Below, in pieces: positions 41,601-53,426 of a DNA stretch of 64,000 bases. Position numbers and translations under genes: made by a program. The notes below the pieces were generated by a model. It did not search any database. It had not been told where the DNA came from and saw nothing but the letters and a program-made list of their open reading frames with translations. Positions within the stretch are counted from its first letter, which is position 1, and each line of letters opens with the position of its first letter. This DNA comes from Aurelia coerulea. Its lineage: Eukaryota > Cnidaria > Scyphozoa > Semaeostomeae > Ulmaridae. Location: NCBI GenBank assembly GCA_039566865.1, contig CM076955.1, positions 13,103,501 through 13,167,500 on the forward strand, written 5' to 3'.

Positions 41601-44600
41601 AATCCTTCGATGCCTCCCCTATTTCTGAATCTCCTTTACCACTTTCATCAAGATGGTGCCTGCTTTCAGATCTACTTCTGCTCTTATGGGATCTTGACAT
41701 TCTATCAATTTCAGAAGCCATTTCTGATGCAGAAAGCTTGGCAGCATCATTGTCGTGCGATACAGAATCCTTCTTCAGCCTTGCTTTCTTTTTGTGTCTA
41801 GAATCTTGGTTGTCCTCTGAACTTTTGTACATTTTTTCGCTATCTGACGACCTAAAGCTACGTTGTTCTCTCTGAGATGGAAAATAGTCAGAGACAACGC
41901 CTGCATCGTCATCCTCCAACAATAATTTTTTGTCTTCTCTCTTTTTTGATGCTTCATTGGAGTTACCCTTCACTTTCTTCGATATTTCTTCTTTCTTTAT
42001 AATCTTCTGTTTCTTCAGATCTTCAGAGGCGTCAAGTGCAACGGTTGGCACGCTCGAACGATCAGATTCCCACCCGCTCAAGCCAGCTTCTTTGTTTTCA
42101 ATGTCTTTCACTTCTCTGTTAATTCTGTTTAGTCTGTTTCTGTTTCTCTTTACCGTTCGTTTTTGCTTCTTAATTTCAGCTTGTTCTTCTAATGATAACG
42201 TTCGCACTTCAAGGGTGTAAATTTCATCAACGTCAATCATGGCCTGAAAAGAGACAGATACACTAACAACTACAATTATGGGGAAGATTTTAACAATTTC
42301 GGACAGATCAATTTTCTAAGAAAATTTCTTCTTTTTTATATATTCATAAAATGTTACATTACATGTTACCTACTGTACTTTCTAATTACTATACTACAAT
42401 ACAACACTACAGGTACGATACCACAGGCAGCAAAAGACAATGACTACGCCCGTGGCCATTAACATAAAGACATGCAAATAAATGAGATTAAGTAAAACAA
42501 CTACAAAAAGCTATGCATACAATACAATTAATTACTGACAAGTACTGGGAACTGTTTCACATTTGATGTAAAGCCAGCATAGGCGCACGATACCGAAAGA
42601 TAGGAACCCCGGACGACAGAACAGGGCTACTGGTTTTCAATGTAATCCTTTTGAAATAGTCCGATTTTGTTTGGATGAACTTGGTTCATACATCGTTTAC
42701 CGAACATCAAGTGTGAAACGGACTTAACAAACGGGGAGCAAATAAAACACTTTGTGGCTGTGTGACGTATAATAAAAATTTGAGTTCAGCCAAGCCGACC
42801 AGTTTTGTGGATAAAATTTAAAGTCATTTCTATTATATTCTTATTTACGTCAATAGAAAATTTCTGACAACGTGTGAGAAACTTCGTGAGGGTACAGATC
42901 CCTTTTTCCATCACTTTGTGCGTTTTTTCTGCCCTATAACCTCCGTAATCCCTTGAACGCGACAAACTTAGCAGAATCCTATGATTCAGAAAGCCAGAAC
43001 TGATTATCTATTGGCGAAACGGGGTGACCTTATTGTGATGATTGTGAAGGTTATTTCTGAGGGAAATAACAAATTATCACTTAAATGGTCCTCCGTCTCC
43101 AAACTGTAAACAAATCTGTAAATTGTTTTAGGCAAGTGCATTGTATTGAAATCTGCGGTTGTTTGGTCGTCACAAAAAGTGATCGTTAAAAATTCACTTA
43201 TATCTGAGCAATCGTAGAAGATACTGGGTGAGTAAAAAAAAAAGAATCCATGTTTGAAAGACGACAGATCCCTCAATATCAAGACAATAATGTTGCCAAA
43301 TATGTGATTCAATAGTGAACAAATTCAAATTTATTCTAAATTTTACCTACCTGAAATCGGCCACTCGGTTCGGAAATTATAAGGGATTTTCTTAAGGAGG
43401 CCCCTGCAAGAAAGTTCCAAAAACTGCATAAAATCACGACCAAATTTCTCGCAAGTATATGCCTTATAGCAATGACTTGTACACGCTTTGGTACGTTTTA
43501 TCCTTTTGAGAGAGGAAAAAATGCCATTCCTTGGGGCAAAACAACATTATTCCGGATGATTTCATCATCCCAAGTGAATAAAACATGTTTGAATGTGTTG
43601 AACTAATTGAGATGAGGCAGAAAGCTTGGGAAATGTTGGTCGTTGTTTTGGGCCTGTTTTGAAAATTTCTCGTAGGGCTTTCTGGAGAAAATCCCTCATA
43701 ATTTCAGAATGGAGTGGCCGATTTCAGTCAGGTAAATATTGCAGACCATTTGAACATGTCTGCTGTTAAATGGTATGTTTTCTAATATCATCAGCTTGCT
43801 ATTCAGGGAGTGGCGATTTTTCAAACAGGGATTCTTTTTATTGACTCACCCAATAGGAATATTTGATTTGTTCTTCTGCGAAGTAACAGGATTGATCTTC
43901 AAAATAACGCTTTCATTTTCCAAGAAAAAAACAGACAAAAGTCTGTGTGATATTGCCCATCAAAAAACTGCAAAATCACTTTTTTCGACAGAAATTTGGA
44001 GCCATTTTCAATGCATGAGTACACGATAAAGAGGCTAGCAGCGATTTAGAGGCGAAAAACAATCGCACAGCCTGGTTTTAGTTTGCGCGATATGACGTCA
44101 CTTCGCTCGAATTGCTTATTTAAATACGTAATTGCACAAGGAGGAGGCGAAAAATAATGGAAAAAAGTATCATACATCATTCCAGGGTGATCATTCATAG
44201 CAGTATTATCTTGTATTTTATCATGAATCATTCCAACCCCGGACTTGTCCTTTAAGGCTTAGTTCACACTACAGTAAATACGCGTTAGAATTAAGAAAAC
44301 GCTTTATCTTCCAAACTCATCTTAGAGTAAACGCATTATCTATGAGTTATCACTTCCAAATGTGGTAGAAGATTTTCAACAAAATCTCACATTGAGGCGA
44401 ATATCATTTCGACGCTTTTATCAATCGCATGGTTTTACTGCATCATGAAAAAAGATTAAAAGAATATCTGGATAGGTCAAAATACTTCAGATATAGCCTA
44501 CTTCAAAGACAGCATAAGACGCTTTAATCTCAGAATTTAGGAATTTTGAGACTTTTGCAGAACTTTGTTGTGAGATACGCTTTCTCAAAAGTATCGATAT

Positions 44601-47600
44601 CAAAAAGAGATGGAGTTTGTGTTGTTGTGTTAATTTGTGTTAGGTAGGCTCCTTTTCAGGCTTTTTTTGCCAGGTTACCTCATTGTAATTTGGGTTAATA
44701 GGTAGGCCCCTTATTATCGTAAGGTTAGTTTTGATGCAGTGAAACATTACGTTCATGCAAGTGTCTATATCTTTGAAAATTCTTACCAAATTCATATGTT
44801 TGTCGAATGCAATTAAGTAGCCAACACAAACACCTCGTAATCCTTTATACCTCCTTGTCCAAACTTTTAATTTAATTCCTTTGTTCATGCAGTTCTGGAG
44901 AATACTCATTGGTCCTTGTTGACATTCTGCAAAGATAATTTGGAATTGATTGATAAACAACAAAATACGTTAAACGAAAACTATCGCCGCTTAAAGTTTT
45001 GCCACAGAATATCTTACAAAAAATACTCCGGCAGAAATTTCAGAATTTCAGCGGATAAATTTTTGGCCAAAAAACTTCAACGACTACCAGGACTACGGGG
45101 TAAGCCAGAAAAAAGTTTCTACTTTTGAAAATTCATAGCACTAAGTTTCCTTGTTGGATTGGAATAAATCAAAGTTTGCTTAATAGCCGAGAGACTGAAG
45201 TATTTTTTTAATTTTCTTGCATTTTTATGAGCACTGAATGTATGGGTAAAAGTTTTGGTTGCAACATGCTTGAAAGAGGCCAAAACACTTGAGCAAATCA
45301 TAAAGACGCTCCTTACATAGAACAATGAAGAAAGTACAATTTTTCACAGGTGACAGATATTTTGGCATTGGATCATCATGTCCATGCTAGCAGAAACCCT
45401 TGTTGACCGATAGTTTTCAGACACTACAACACAAAACACAACACTATTGATTAATCAACAACAATACACAAACAAATAAAGTGAATGAGAAAATCAAATA
45501 TCGGTCTGTGACTAAGGCAGATTTAATAATGCTTCAAGTAAGTTGTGATCTTCCTTCGTCTGCTTGGTGTCTTCTTTTCTTCATTCTTTATCAGGCTTGC
45601 AGTCCCATCTTCACGATAGTGCTCTTCTTTCCTCACTGGTGTATCAGCTTGGTTCAACAAATTTACTGGCGTGTCAGCTTGGCTTACCATTCAACCGGAG
45701 CAGAAAAACAAATGGAGCAAATATTTCCAAGTCATGTTCTAGGCAGTGGCAGGTCAGGTGCTCTATTCTTCGCAACACTCCAACAACGAATTCATCTACC
45801 ACAGGAACACAGCATTCTTCTTCCATCATCTACCATGTGTCCAGGAAAAATATACAGATTTGATTGGGTCCAGCGTTGAGAATTCAGCATTATTTCAAAA
45901 TATATCCTCGGTTGTTAACTTGAACGTAGATACTTCGCTTGTTGATATTGGTAATTTATGCTTTGAGCTCAAATTTGCTGTCAACTCCGAACCTGAACTC
46001 TGGTTTTCTGGCCTAAGCAAATTCTTGAAGCACAGCAAATAAATGAAAAATATCCTTGATACAATGAAAAACAACTTTATAACATAAACATATTATGTTC
46101 TGTCTGTTAGAAGTCACCATTGCGCTATTTTCTCATCTTTCTCAATCTTAGTTTCAAACTTTGCTGTGATTCAGGAATTTGCTTAAGGCCAAAAGGCCAA
46201 AGCTATGGTTTACACGTAAAGGCAAATTTGAACCAGGTATCTGTTCAAGTTAACTATTCAGGAACATTTTGCAATTGATTAGCATTGCCTAAATCTAAAT
46301 TCCCATCGTTAGACCTAGCCAAATCCGTATACTTTTTTCAGGGATACCCGGTACTTGTCAGTTTGAAACATGCAAGAAAGAGCACCATCAAGAGTGCAAG
46401 AAAGAGAGGGGACTTACCACCCCCGCATTTCTGCAATAGTTAGATAGCAAATGAAACAGTAACAAAGATACCGGGTGCGCCAAAATAAACTATGCACTTT
46501 TGGCAGGCCACGATAAATCGTACACAGGACCGATTTTAAAGATATATGACTTCATCTTTAGCAGAAAGCCTGAATTAGATTCCAGGATTTTTTGCAAATT
46601 TTTCTGTTTTTGGTTTTCCGTTTTCCGTTTTTAGAGCTACAAGCGAGTTTCTTAAAATTTTCGTTTTCGAAAACACTGAAAGCGATCAAAAAATGTTGAT
46701 CAAATTTTCCAAAGAATCGACATGAATGGACAAAGAGAAAACTTTTTCGTGGTGATTTGAGATATAGAAATCGATTTTAAATGTAATAATATTCTCAAGG
46801 ATACAAAGAACTGTCTTTTCTATAGTGATGTCATTGAATTTATGCTTTGGTGCAGGTTGTGTTCCTGTGTCAAGGGGGTTAAAAAGACAAGCGAGGAAGC
46901 GTCATGGGGCCAGTAAGCATGGAGTCCTGTTACATTTTTTATTTTGTGACGGCTTTTGGGGCGGCATTTTATTGTAACTACTACAGAATTTCGCAACAGG
47001 CCAATTGTTGAAATAACTCTCGTGCAGAAGTTTACAATAACTAATTTTCAAATCCCCAAATCACGTTGAAAACGATTTCTCTTGGTCCATTCATGTTGAG
47101 TCTTTAGAAAATTTGATCAACGTTTTTTGATCGCTTTCAGTGTTTTCGAAAACGAATATTTTAAGAAACTCGCTTGTAGCTCTAAAAACTGAAAACGGAA
47201 AATTTGCGAAAAATCCTAGAATCTAATTCAGTCTTTCTGCTAAGGATTAAGTCGTAAATCTTCAAAATCGGTCCAGTGTACGATTTATCGTGGGCTGCCA
47301 AAAGTGCATAGTTTATTTTGGCGCACCCGGTATAATTACCATAACACAGGTCTTGCACATATTAACGCCTGTTTTTCTCCAAAGCTAACTTCACACTTGA
47401 GGTGATTTTTTGGCGCAATAATGGCTTTCATGGCAAAGTTGAATTAATCCAACTTTGTCACAACTTCCTGACTGGATTGGGTCATGCTTCAACTGTGAAT
47501 TCAGCTTGAGGATTCTGAAGAAACTTTAAGCTTCTTAAGAAATATTGCTTAAAATTTCTTACAGCTTTCATCACAAATGATAGGACACCAAGTGTGTACC

Positions 47601-50600
47601 AGTGCAAAATGTACATCAGTAGCAAGCCATCTTAGTTAACCTATTGTTTTTTGGGTGTTTTGAACTTATTTGTATTTTGTAGTTAACCCCCTTATCGCTT
47701 GTCTCTGAATTTAACGTTTTTCTTTAGTGGAGCACCCTAAGTGCAGACACACCTTGAACATAAACTCTGAAGAAGAAATCTGCTGCATTAAAACATTAAC
47801 TGCTTGGTAGACATGTGACTAATAGTCAAACTCTAGAAGTTTCAAAAAAAGAGTGCAGAAATGCAACATGTAAAGAAAAAGAAAAGTTTTGTTTTATTGT
47901 ATTAGAGCATCAAAGAGAAACTAAGCATATAAAAGTGGCTCAAGCTTCATCCAAACCCAATCTCAAATACTTGTTACTTTTCATTGAAGGCTTACATGCT
48001 TAGATTCCCTCTAACTAGAAAGTGAAAACAACAAATATATCTTTCTTTTTATTATCATTTTAGAAACTGATGCTAAGCTTCTTTTTAGAAGGCATTTAGT
48101 ATATCGATAAATAAATAAATAAATAAATAACTAAAACAATAAACAAATGACTAAATAAATAAAGCTTGATCAAGATCTAATCATACATGCAAACTGATCA
48201 AAATTGTGTCAGCAGAATTGAAACTACTGTCACACCAAAATCATGCTTCTGCCAAGCTTGCACAAGCTTGTTGAAGCTGAACTTTTCTTAAAGTAATATT
48301 CAAAAGCAAGTGGGGGGTTTTGCAGAAAATCTCATGAGGAAATTGCATGGCCAGTTAGATTGAAACTTTTTGATGAAAAACGGATTCTTCTAACAATAAT
48401 AGATCAAATGATGTACAGGATCATCACCTTCAAAGCATCTGTCAGGTGGTCTGTAAGGGGATCCATAGCCATAAGTGAAATAATAAAAGAAACTGAAAAT
48501 TCTTTGTAAGTTTACCCTCCATACGCTGCAATACATTTCGACGCACTCTCTTGTGCTTCCCTTTTCCTTCATTTGACTCAATATCACTCGTCATCAAGCT
48601 TTTGAGTTTTTCTGATCGATCGTCAGATCTTCTTGCCCCATGGATGGGGGCAGTGTTTCTTTGAATTGCAGCATTGCTGAGCTTTTTTAGTCTGCTTCTA
48701 AGGTCTGCATCAGTGGCACCAGTTGCTGATGGAAGGTCATTATTTCCTGGAGCTATGAATGAAGGAAGCAATATAAATCAAGACTATCACACAATCCTGG
48801 CACAATAAAAAACTGTTATGGCACCAACAAGCTTTATGAAAATGTAATTTTGTAGGGGTAATTTGGGTTACTGGTGTTAAGGAATGGGTCAGATCAATCC
48901 TCAGATATCATCACCCTGCCCCTCCCAGGCATTTGATTCCCTTTTATTATGTACAAAGTAAAATGAGTACATATAGGATTTGAGGTTGTGCAACGTACTA
49001 AGTAGGTAAGTCATAAGTAAGAAAGGAACCAAGAATGCATTCCGAGAACCAGCTAAGAAAGAATGCAATCAGTTGCTAACTGCTGATGCATTGCTGTGCC
49101 TCCACACCGTTACATCACTACAGTTACCAAAACATTCGCTGGCATTGGACCACCCAAACAAACCACAAACCGTTAAACTAACTATTTTTTGTTTATGTGC
49201 AATTTGATCATAAATGGCTCATTACATTAAGCATATTGCGCTGACCACGTTACAAATAGTGCTTGGCAGCTATGTATGTATGTATGTATGTATGTATGTA
49301 TGTATGTATGTATGTATGTATGTATGTATGTATGTATGTATGTATGTATGTATGTATGTATGTATGTATGTATGTATGTATGTATGTATGTATGTATGTA
49401 TGTATGTATGTGTCAATTAGCCACAAGAATAATTAAACATTTTACAATATTTTAAGAGCTAAAAATAGATACATTACAATTCTAATACAAATTAAATAAA
49501 TACCTATAAAAACACCCCTAATTGTAGTGATAGGGATAGCATTAAAAGGTTGAATTGACCTTATTTCCATAATGGTCCCCTCAGAGGTGGTTTTTTAAAC
49601 AGAAAATGTAAGATGAAATGGTTCTGAATCGCAATGAAGTGTCAGTAGTACAAATATGTGTCCTCTACCTCTCTCTGTATATCTTGGAAAAAATTTCTTT
49701 ATCCTTGTGTTTAAACGTGGATTTTAAATCAGATGCTAATCTATTCCATATTTTTGTCCCTAGGTAAGATAGACATTTTCAACCTGTGTTACATAATACG
49801 AAGTGGGACGTTTAATTTAAACTTGACCTTCATGTTATTCAACTATGCTCAACTAGACTGTTTCAGAGACTCCAACATGCAGCAGCAAGGCTGACTTTAA
49901 ACAGGAGTAGAAAAGAGAGTGCTACCAAAATGCTAAAAGAACTGCACTGGTTACCCATCAGGTATAGGGTCTTGCACCAACTTTAGTTGCTGTTATTGAA
50001 TGTATCAACAATATCGGACCAGCTTATTTAAAGGAATTATTCATCAGTAGTAAAGCTCCCAGAACACTTCGATCAGCAGAGCTTTCCCTACTTGAAATCC
50101 CAAGGGTTAGAACGGAGACTTTCGGCAAGAGAGCATTTGAATATGCGGCACCTCATACCTGGAACTCTTTGCCACTCCACATCAGACAATCAAAGAGCAT
50201 CACTATTTTCAAGAAGGCATTGAAAACATATTGTTTTGAACAAGCATTTAATTTTTAAGTTATTCTGAATATTGAAAAATACTGTAATTTTTAAGGACCT
50301 TCATTGTAATTTTAATAGTGTTATTTTAACTTGATGTAATCTATCTATACCTATAAATTGTATGCACCACAGAATATTGTACAATATAATAGTTGTACAA
50401 TATAATAGTTGTACAAACCCTGCTATTCATTTCCAATTTGTAATAGCAAAGCTGCCATGCGAGCCACCATGTTGGAGTGGAAAACAGGAGAACATATTTT
50501 CTTTGGGTAGAATCTGTCATCTTCTCTTCTCTCACGACTAAACATGGCCAACAGAAATATGTATTTTTCTCTGAATCACCGCATGTCCATGAAAAACCTC

Positions 50601-52908
50601 TATACACAGTTTCACATGAACAACTTTTATTTTAACATTAGGGCATGTGCATCCGTCTTTTTTAAGACAAAACGAGGGCACTGCTCATGAGTTGAATTTC
50701 TTCCTGACATAGATAGCAGTGGACAAGAAAAAAGACAGTTGAAACACCCCCATCGTACACCACCTGATGCAACTTGATTCATTTTGCATCTTAAAAGGTC
50801 TCTACTCTCTTCTCAATGTGTGTCGACTGACGATTTGTATGTGAGATCTCGTGTGATCTTTTGCTATTCATTCTGAGAATTTAATAGCAAGGCTGTCAGA
50901 TTTGCATGTGTTACAACAGCCGTTGCGTCACACACAAAGGGAACTATGATGCAACTTCCAATTGTTCTCCTTCGTTTGCTATTCAAACGGGCCAAGTAAT
51001 AGCATGGCCATCGATGGCCACAGCGTGGGTTTCAATGGAGACTGGCTTTTGTCTGAATCAGAAAAGTATGCAAGCGGCATCCTTTAAGTGGATTAAGTCG
51101 GGCAATCACAATATCAAATAACACAGAGAGGGGTCAAAGAAATGATGGAATGAAGGAACTAGATAGAAAAATCAAAGATCCAAGAAGATGTTACTCGTGT
51201 TATTTGTGTTACATTTATCTTTTCAATACAGAAGAAGCACTTTGGAAAAAATTTCTATCTAAACGAAAGAGCATTAATAGCACTGTCCGCCGCCCCTGTT
51301 GTATATGTGATCAATTGTCCAGAGGTGGCCTGGTTGGGTGATATCTGGGTACTTCTAAATAAGGTGGCTTCAACAACCAACTTCAAAATCTTAGATGAAT
51401 CCATTGACCAAGTAAATTCAACGAAATATCTTGGTGTCCAAATTGACGATAAAGTTAGTTAGAAAAGCCAAGTAGATGCTCTATCAAAACAAGATTTCAA
51501 CGGCTACTGGACATATAAAATATGCTAAAAGGTATCTACCACTTAACATGATCCAATGTTTATATAGGAGCCTTTGTCAATCTGCATTTCAGATATTGTT
51601 ACTCTGTGTGGGGATATGCAAATAAAACCACCCTTGATCGTCTGCAGAAATTACAAAACAGAGTGATTAGAATAATTTCTAATGCCAGATACGATGCCCC
51701 TGTGCCACCTCTGCTGTGCGCTTGGGAATTCTCTCTATTTCTAGCCTCATAAAAGAAGAATCTGCAAAACTAGTTTTCAAGTCGCTAAATGAGCTAGCAC
51801 CAGGCTACATGCAAGATCTATTTGTCAGAAATTCTCAGACTTTTCCTTATGTTTTGCGCCATACTCGTTGTGACTTGAGGGTTCCATTTCTGCAAACTTA
51901 TAAGAAGATTACGGTGGACAGAATTGTTTCGCTTATGGAGAGGCTAAAATATGGAACGGTTAAGATTCTGAATTTAAGCAAACACCGACTCTTTTGAGCT
52001 TCTGTGCAAACTCAAAATGGAGCTACTAACATCCCAAGAATAGCATTTTCTTTGTCATTTATTTCTTATAGTACCAAACGCTGCTATTAAGGAGATGCTA
52101 TTCAAATTTTCATGTATACTTGCTAAATTTAGATTGTTATTAGTTTTGTAATTAGGTTATTTTTTGCACATGGCCCAATGAATGTAAAAAGTAACATGTT
52201 ACTGATTGATTACCATGTTTGAATAATTAAAAATGAATGAACGAATGAATTAATCGATTTGATTCATACAGTACAGATTGTAAAAAAATTAACAAACTTC
52301 ATTTTGAGCACAAATTTGATACTAGGCCTATTTATGAGGTTTGAATTTGTTGTTTGTGGTTACTATCTATGATTTTGATTTTATAAGAACATTCCAAATA
52401 AAAGACATGTGTCCCAGATTACCCTTTTGTCCTCAAATTAACCCTAAAAGGCCTAGGTGCCATAAAACACAATATAAAACACAATAAAACAAAACACATC
52501 TGATTTCTTGTCTTTTGACCGGCAACAAACATATTTTTTTCACCATCAAGCCATATGAATGTACTAACCTAGAAGACCTGGTGGAGATTGGGCTTTCCGC
52601 TTCAAATTTCTTCGTTGTACAGTATCTCCTCCATTGTCATCACATTTCGATCGATGACCTGGACCATGATGGCCTAAACACGCTGGTCCATCCAATGGCC
52701 TAGGCACAATCCCTAGCTCCGACGGGGACCAGTTCAAGGACCTAAAACTTGCACTGTCCTTAAGACTGTCGGTGTATTCTTTGAGATTATTGAAGATTCG
52801 AGCACCAGAAGGGACATCTAATAATTGGTCTGATGATAATGCACGAACAGGATTGAACTGTTGTGAAGTAAACAGGAGTGAGTTGATTGCGTCGTCTTCT
52901 CCCGCCAT
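35162..52908 (-). CDS. LSM11: LSm11-type U7 snRNP protein with a giant Sm1-Sm2 linker, six exons
   Basis: LSm11 replaces an SmD protein in the U7 snRNP ring, which with FLASH recruits the nuclease that cuts histone pre-mRNA. Chained exons: 52908-52569, 48752-48516, 44926-44787, 42243-41133, 39526-39311, 38694-35162; 5,577 nt, 1,858 residues, phases consistent. An N-terminal segment (FNP at 18-20, IFNNLKEYTDSL at 38-49) resembles the human FLASH-binding region. RRNVLQRM precedes the Sm1 half at 209-247 (GIKLKVWTRRYKGLRGVCVG, then FDKHMNL and MIDVDE). The last 21 residues, HVNQLFIRGDNIALVAYDKI plus Glu, are the Sm2 half and match human RHINQIFIRGENVLLV. Human LSM11 also splits Sm1 and Sm2, but over a linker of roughly 130 residues; here it is ~1,590. 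The linker has an RS-rich stretch (~420-495), acidic repeats (~950-1260) and five DPR motifs (1373-1540). A fusion or mis-chained model is possible but the phases and Sm2 position argue against it. Confidence 0.9.
37582..37821. repeat. LSM11: 120-bp in-frame tandem duplication in LSM11 exon 6
   Basis: Two adjacent 40-codon units, beginning DTQTRVDHNSIDRDDERPDN, differ at very few bases; one gives G versus D in the KR(G/D)SDHEF segment. Around them are older diverged units (DNREIDHDSIDMDDNRSEN and similar), so the acidic region grew by repeated duplication. Confidence 0.9.
39311..39526 (-). CDS. LSM11: LSM11 exon 5 (residues 610-681)
   Basis: Acceptor tgtag|ACACTG, donor TAAAG|gtaaat, phase 1. 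Acidic and serine-rich (PVTDSDDDHHNDK); no known domain. Placed by phase between exons 4 and 6. Confidence 0.8.
40298..40512. mobile_element. 215-bp TIR element TACCGGGTGTCCC in LSM11 intron 4
   Basis: The ends TACCGGGTGTCCCAAATTGA and their complement are nearly perfect. The arms contain TTGATGTATTATCGTTTGAT mirrored at the right, and CCGATTTTCAAAAAC mirrored by GTTTTTGAAAATCGG. It is almost a pure hairpin. Related to 29740-30250. Confidence 0.85.
41133..42243 (-). CDS. LSM11: LSM11 exon 4 (residues 240-609), end of Sm1 and RS-rich linker
   Basis: Acceptor ttcag|GCCATG gives AMIDVDEIY, matching human ALTDVDETY. It continues as a charged coiled-coil-like stretch and then RS dipeptides (SRSHKSRSRSESR, DSRRRSRSHMSSKK). 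Donor CAGCAG|gtgagt, phase 1. Confidence 0.9.
43222..43855. mobile_element. TIR element TACTGGGTGAGT in LSM11 intron 3
   Basis: The left end TACTGGGTGAGTAAAAAAAA and right-end complement TATTGGGTGAGTCAATAAAA are followed by shared AGAATCC. The inner block GAAATCGGCCACTC also occurs in both arms and in the 13740 copy. 634 bp, non-coding. Confidence 0.8.
44787..44926 (-). CDS. LSM11: LSM11 exon 3 (residues 193-239), Sm1 motif
   Basis: Acceptor tgcag|AATGTC, donor AATTTG|gtaaga. Encodes GIKLKVWTRRYKGLRGVCVG and YLIAFDKHMNL, very close to human [26 protein letters not shown]. This is the residue set that makes the gene call secure. Confidence 0.93.
46469..47332. mobile_element. TACCGGGTGCGCC foldback element, copy 2, in LSM11 intron 2
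   Basis: Left end TACCGGGTGCGCCAAAATAA and right end TTATTTTGGCGCACCCGGTA are perfect complements. The arms are those of the 28572 copy, but the centre (about 46790-47035) holds ~245 bp absent from that copy. Confidence 0.88.
48106..48170. repeat. (AAAT)n simple repeat
   Basis: Tandem AAAT units with a few changes, in LSM11 intron 2. Confidence 0.85.
48516..48752 (-). CDS. LSM11: LSM11 exon 2 (residues 114-192)
   Basis: Acceptor catag|CTCCAG, donor GGAGG|gtaaac. Basic, ends HKRVRRNVLQRME, the counterpart of human KAPRNVLTRM just before Sm1. Confidence 0.85.
49271..49412. repeat. (ATGT)n tetranucleotide array, ~35 units
   Basis: An uninterrupted run. It is the 3' tail of the minus-strand LINE at 49413-49790; the Met-Tyr-Val-Cys frame through it is an artefact. 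Confidence 0.95.
49413..49790 (-). mobile_element. LINE 3' end: RT C-terminus plus 3' UTR, copy 2
   Basis: On the minus strand GTKIWNRLASDLKSTFKHKD and KEIFSKIYRER then a stop form an intact C-terminus of LINE ORF2. About 220 bp of 3' UTR follows, shared with 18205-18400, then (ACAT)n. This copy shows which way round the tail is. Confidence 0.8.
49850..50262 (+). pseudogene. LINE RT C-terminal fragment, frameshifted
   Basis: INNIGPAYLKELFISSKAPR, LLEIPRVRTETFGKRAFEYA and PHTWNSLPLHIRQSKSITIF then KKALKTYCFEQAFNF and a stop match the C-terminus of a second LINE family. Upstream frames are broken. It lies in LSM11 intron 1. Confidence 0.8.
51360..52251 (+). pseudogene. LINE RT C-terminal part with 3' UTR and (GAAT)n tail
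   Basis: STKYLGVQIDDKVS, EESAKLVFKSLNELAPGYMQ and DLFVRNSQTFPYVLRHTRCD with several stops and frameshifts. The 3' UTR runs to a short AATGAATGAACGAATGAATT tail at 52230-52251. Intron 1 of LSM11, antisense to it. Confidence 0.75.
52569..52908 (-). CDS. LSM11: LSM11 exon 1 (residues 1-113)
   Basis: Starts MAGEDDAINSLLF at the ATG at 52908; donor TCTAG|gttagt, phase 1. Holds the putative FLASH-contact segment (FNPVRAL and IFNNLKEYTDSL). Confidence 0.88.
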
Positions 52909-53068
52909 TTGCAAAGTAAAATAAAATCAATCGCGATCGAGAAGCACATTCCCTCGGAGCGGTAGCCTGTACTGCTGAGCCACAGCTACATTGTTGGGGA
53001 TACAAATCGTCAAAGTTCAAAGCATAGAAATAGAATTTTATTTCTATGGTTCAAAGCAACGGTTATCC
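52909..53068 (-). promoter_or_regulatory. LSM11: LSM11 proximal 5' flank
   Basis: Only 160 bp separate the ATG from the TIR element upstream. No TATA box is recognised. The 5' UTR and core promoter must lie here, inside the element, or beyond it. Confidence 0.35.
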
Positions 53069-53426
53069 CATGGGTAGTTAGACACTGCTGGTGTGCTTCT
53101 ATGGAGAAGAGCTGGATAATATGTATCTGCGGGGAACATTTTTTATAGTACTGCGGAGGAGATATCTGCGGGGGAAATTTTTTATAGTACTGCGGAGGAG
53201 ATATCTGCGGGGGAAATTTTTATAGTACTGCGGAGGAGATATCGGAAGCGAAGAGAGAAGGAGAGAGAAGATTTTAGATTTCAGAGAGAAGTTCATTTTA
53301 ATAGTTTAATTAATATTTTCGTCCTTTCGATATCTCCTCCGCAGTACTACAAAAAATTTCCCCCGCAGATACACATCATCCAGCGCTCCTCCATAGAAGC
53401 ACACCAGCAGTGTCTAACTACCCATG
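53069..53426. mobile_element. 358-bp TIR element with 7-bp target duplication at the LSM11 5' end
   Basis: The termini CATGGGTAGTTAGACACTGC and onward (about 38 bp) are matched by their complement at the right. GTTATCC flanks both sides (53062-53068, 53427-53433). Inside, a ~55-bp unit (ATCTGCGGGGGAAATTTTTT, TAGTACTGCGGAGGAGATAT) is repeated about three times and then inverted once. Confidence 0.88.

Noticed and set aside
45481..46042. Overlapping plus-strand frames of 132, 99 and 98 codons
   Set aside because: They lie in LSM11 intron 2 in three competing frames and show no motif I recognise; possibly a decayed transposon, but not supportable.
49214..49420. Met-Tyr-Val-Cys repeat frame
   Set aside because: It is only the ATGT microsatellite read in frame.
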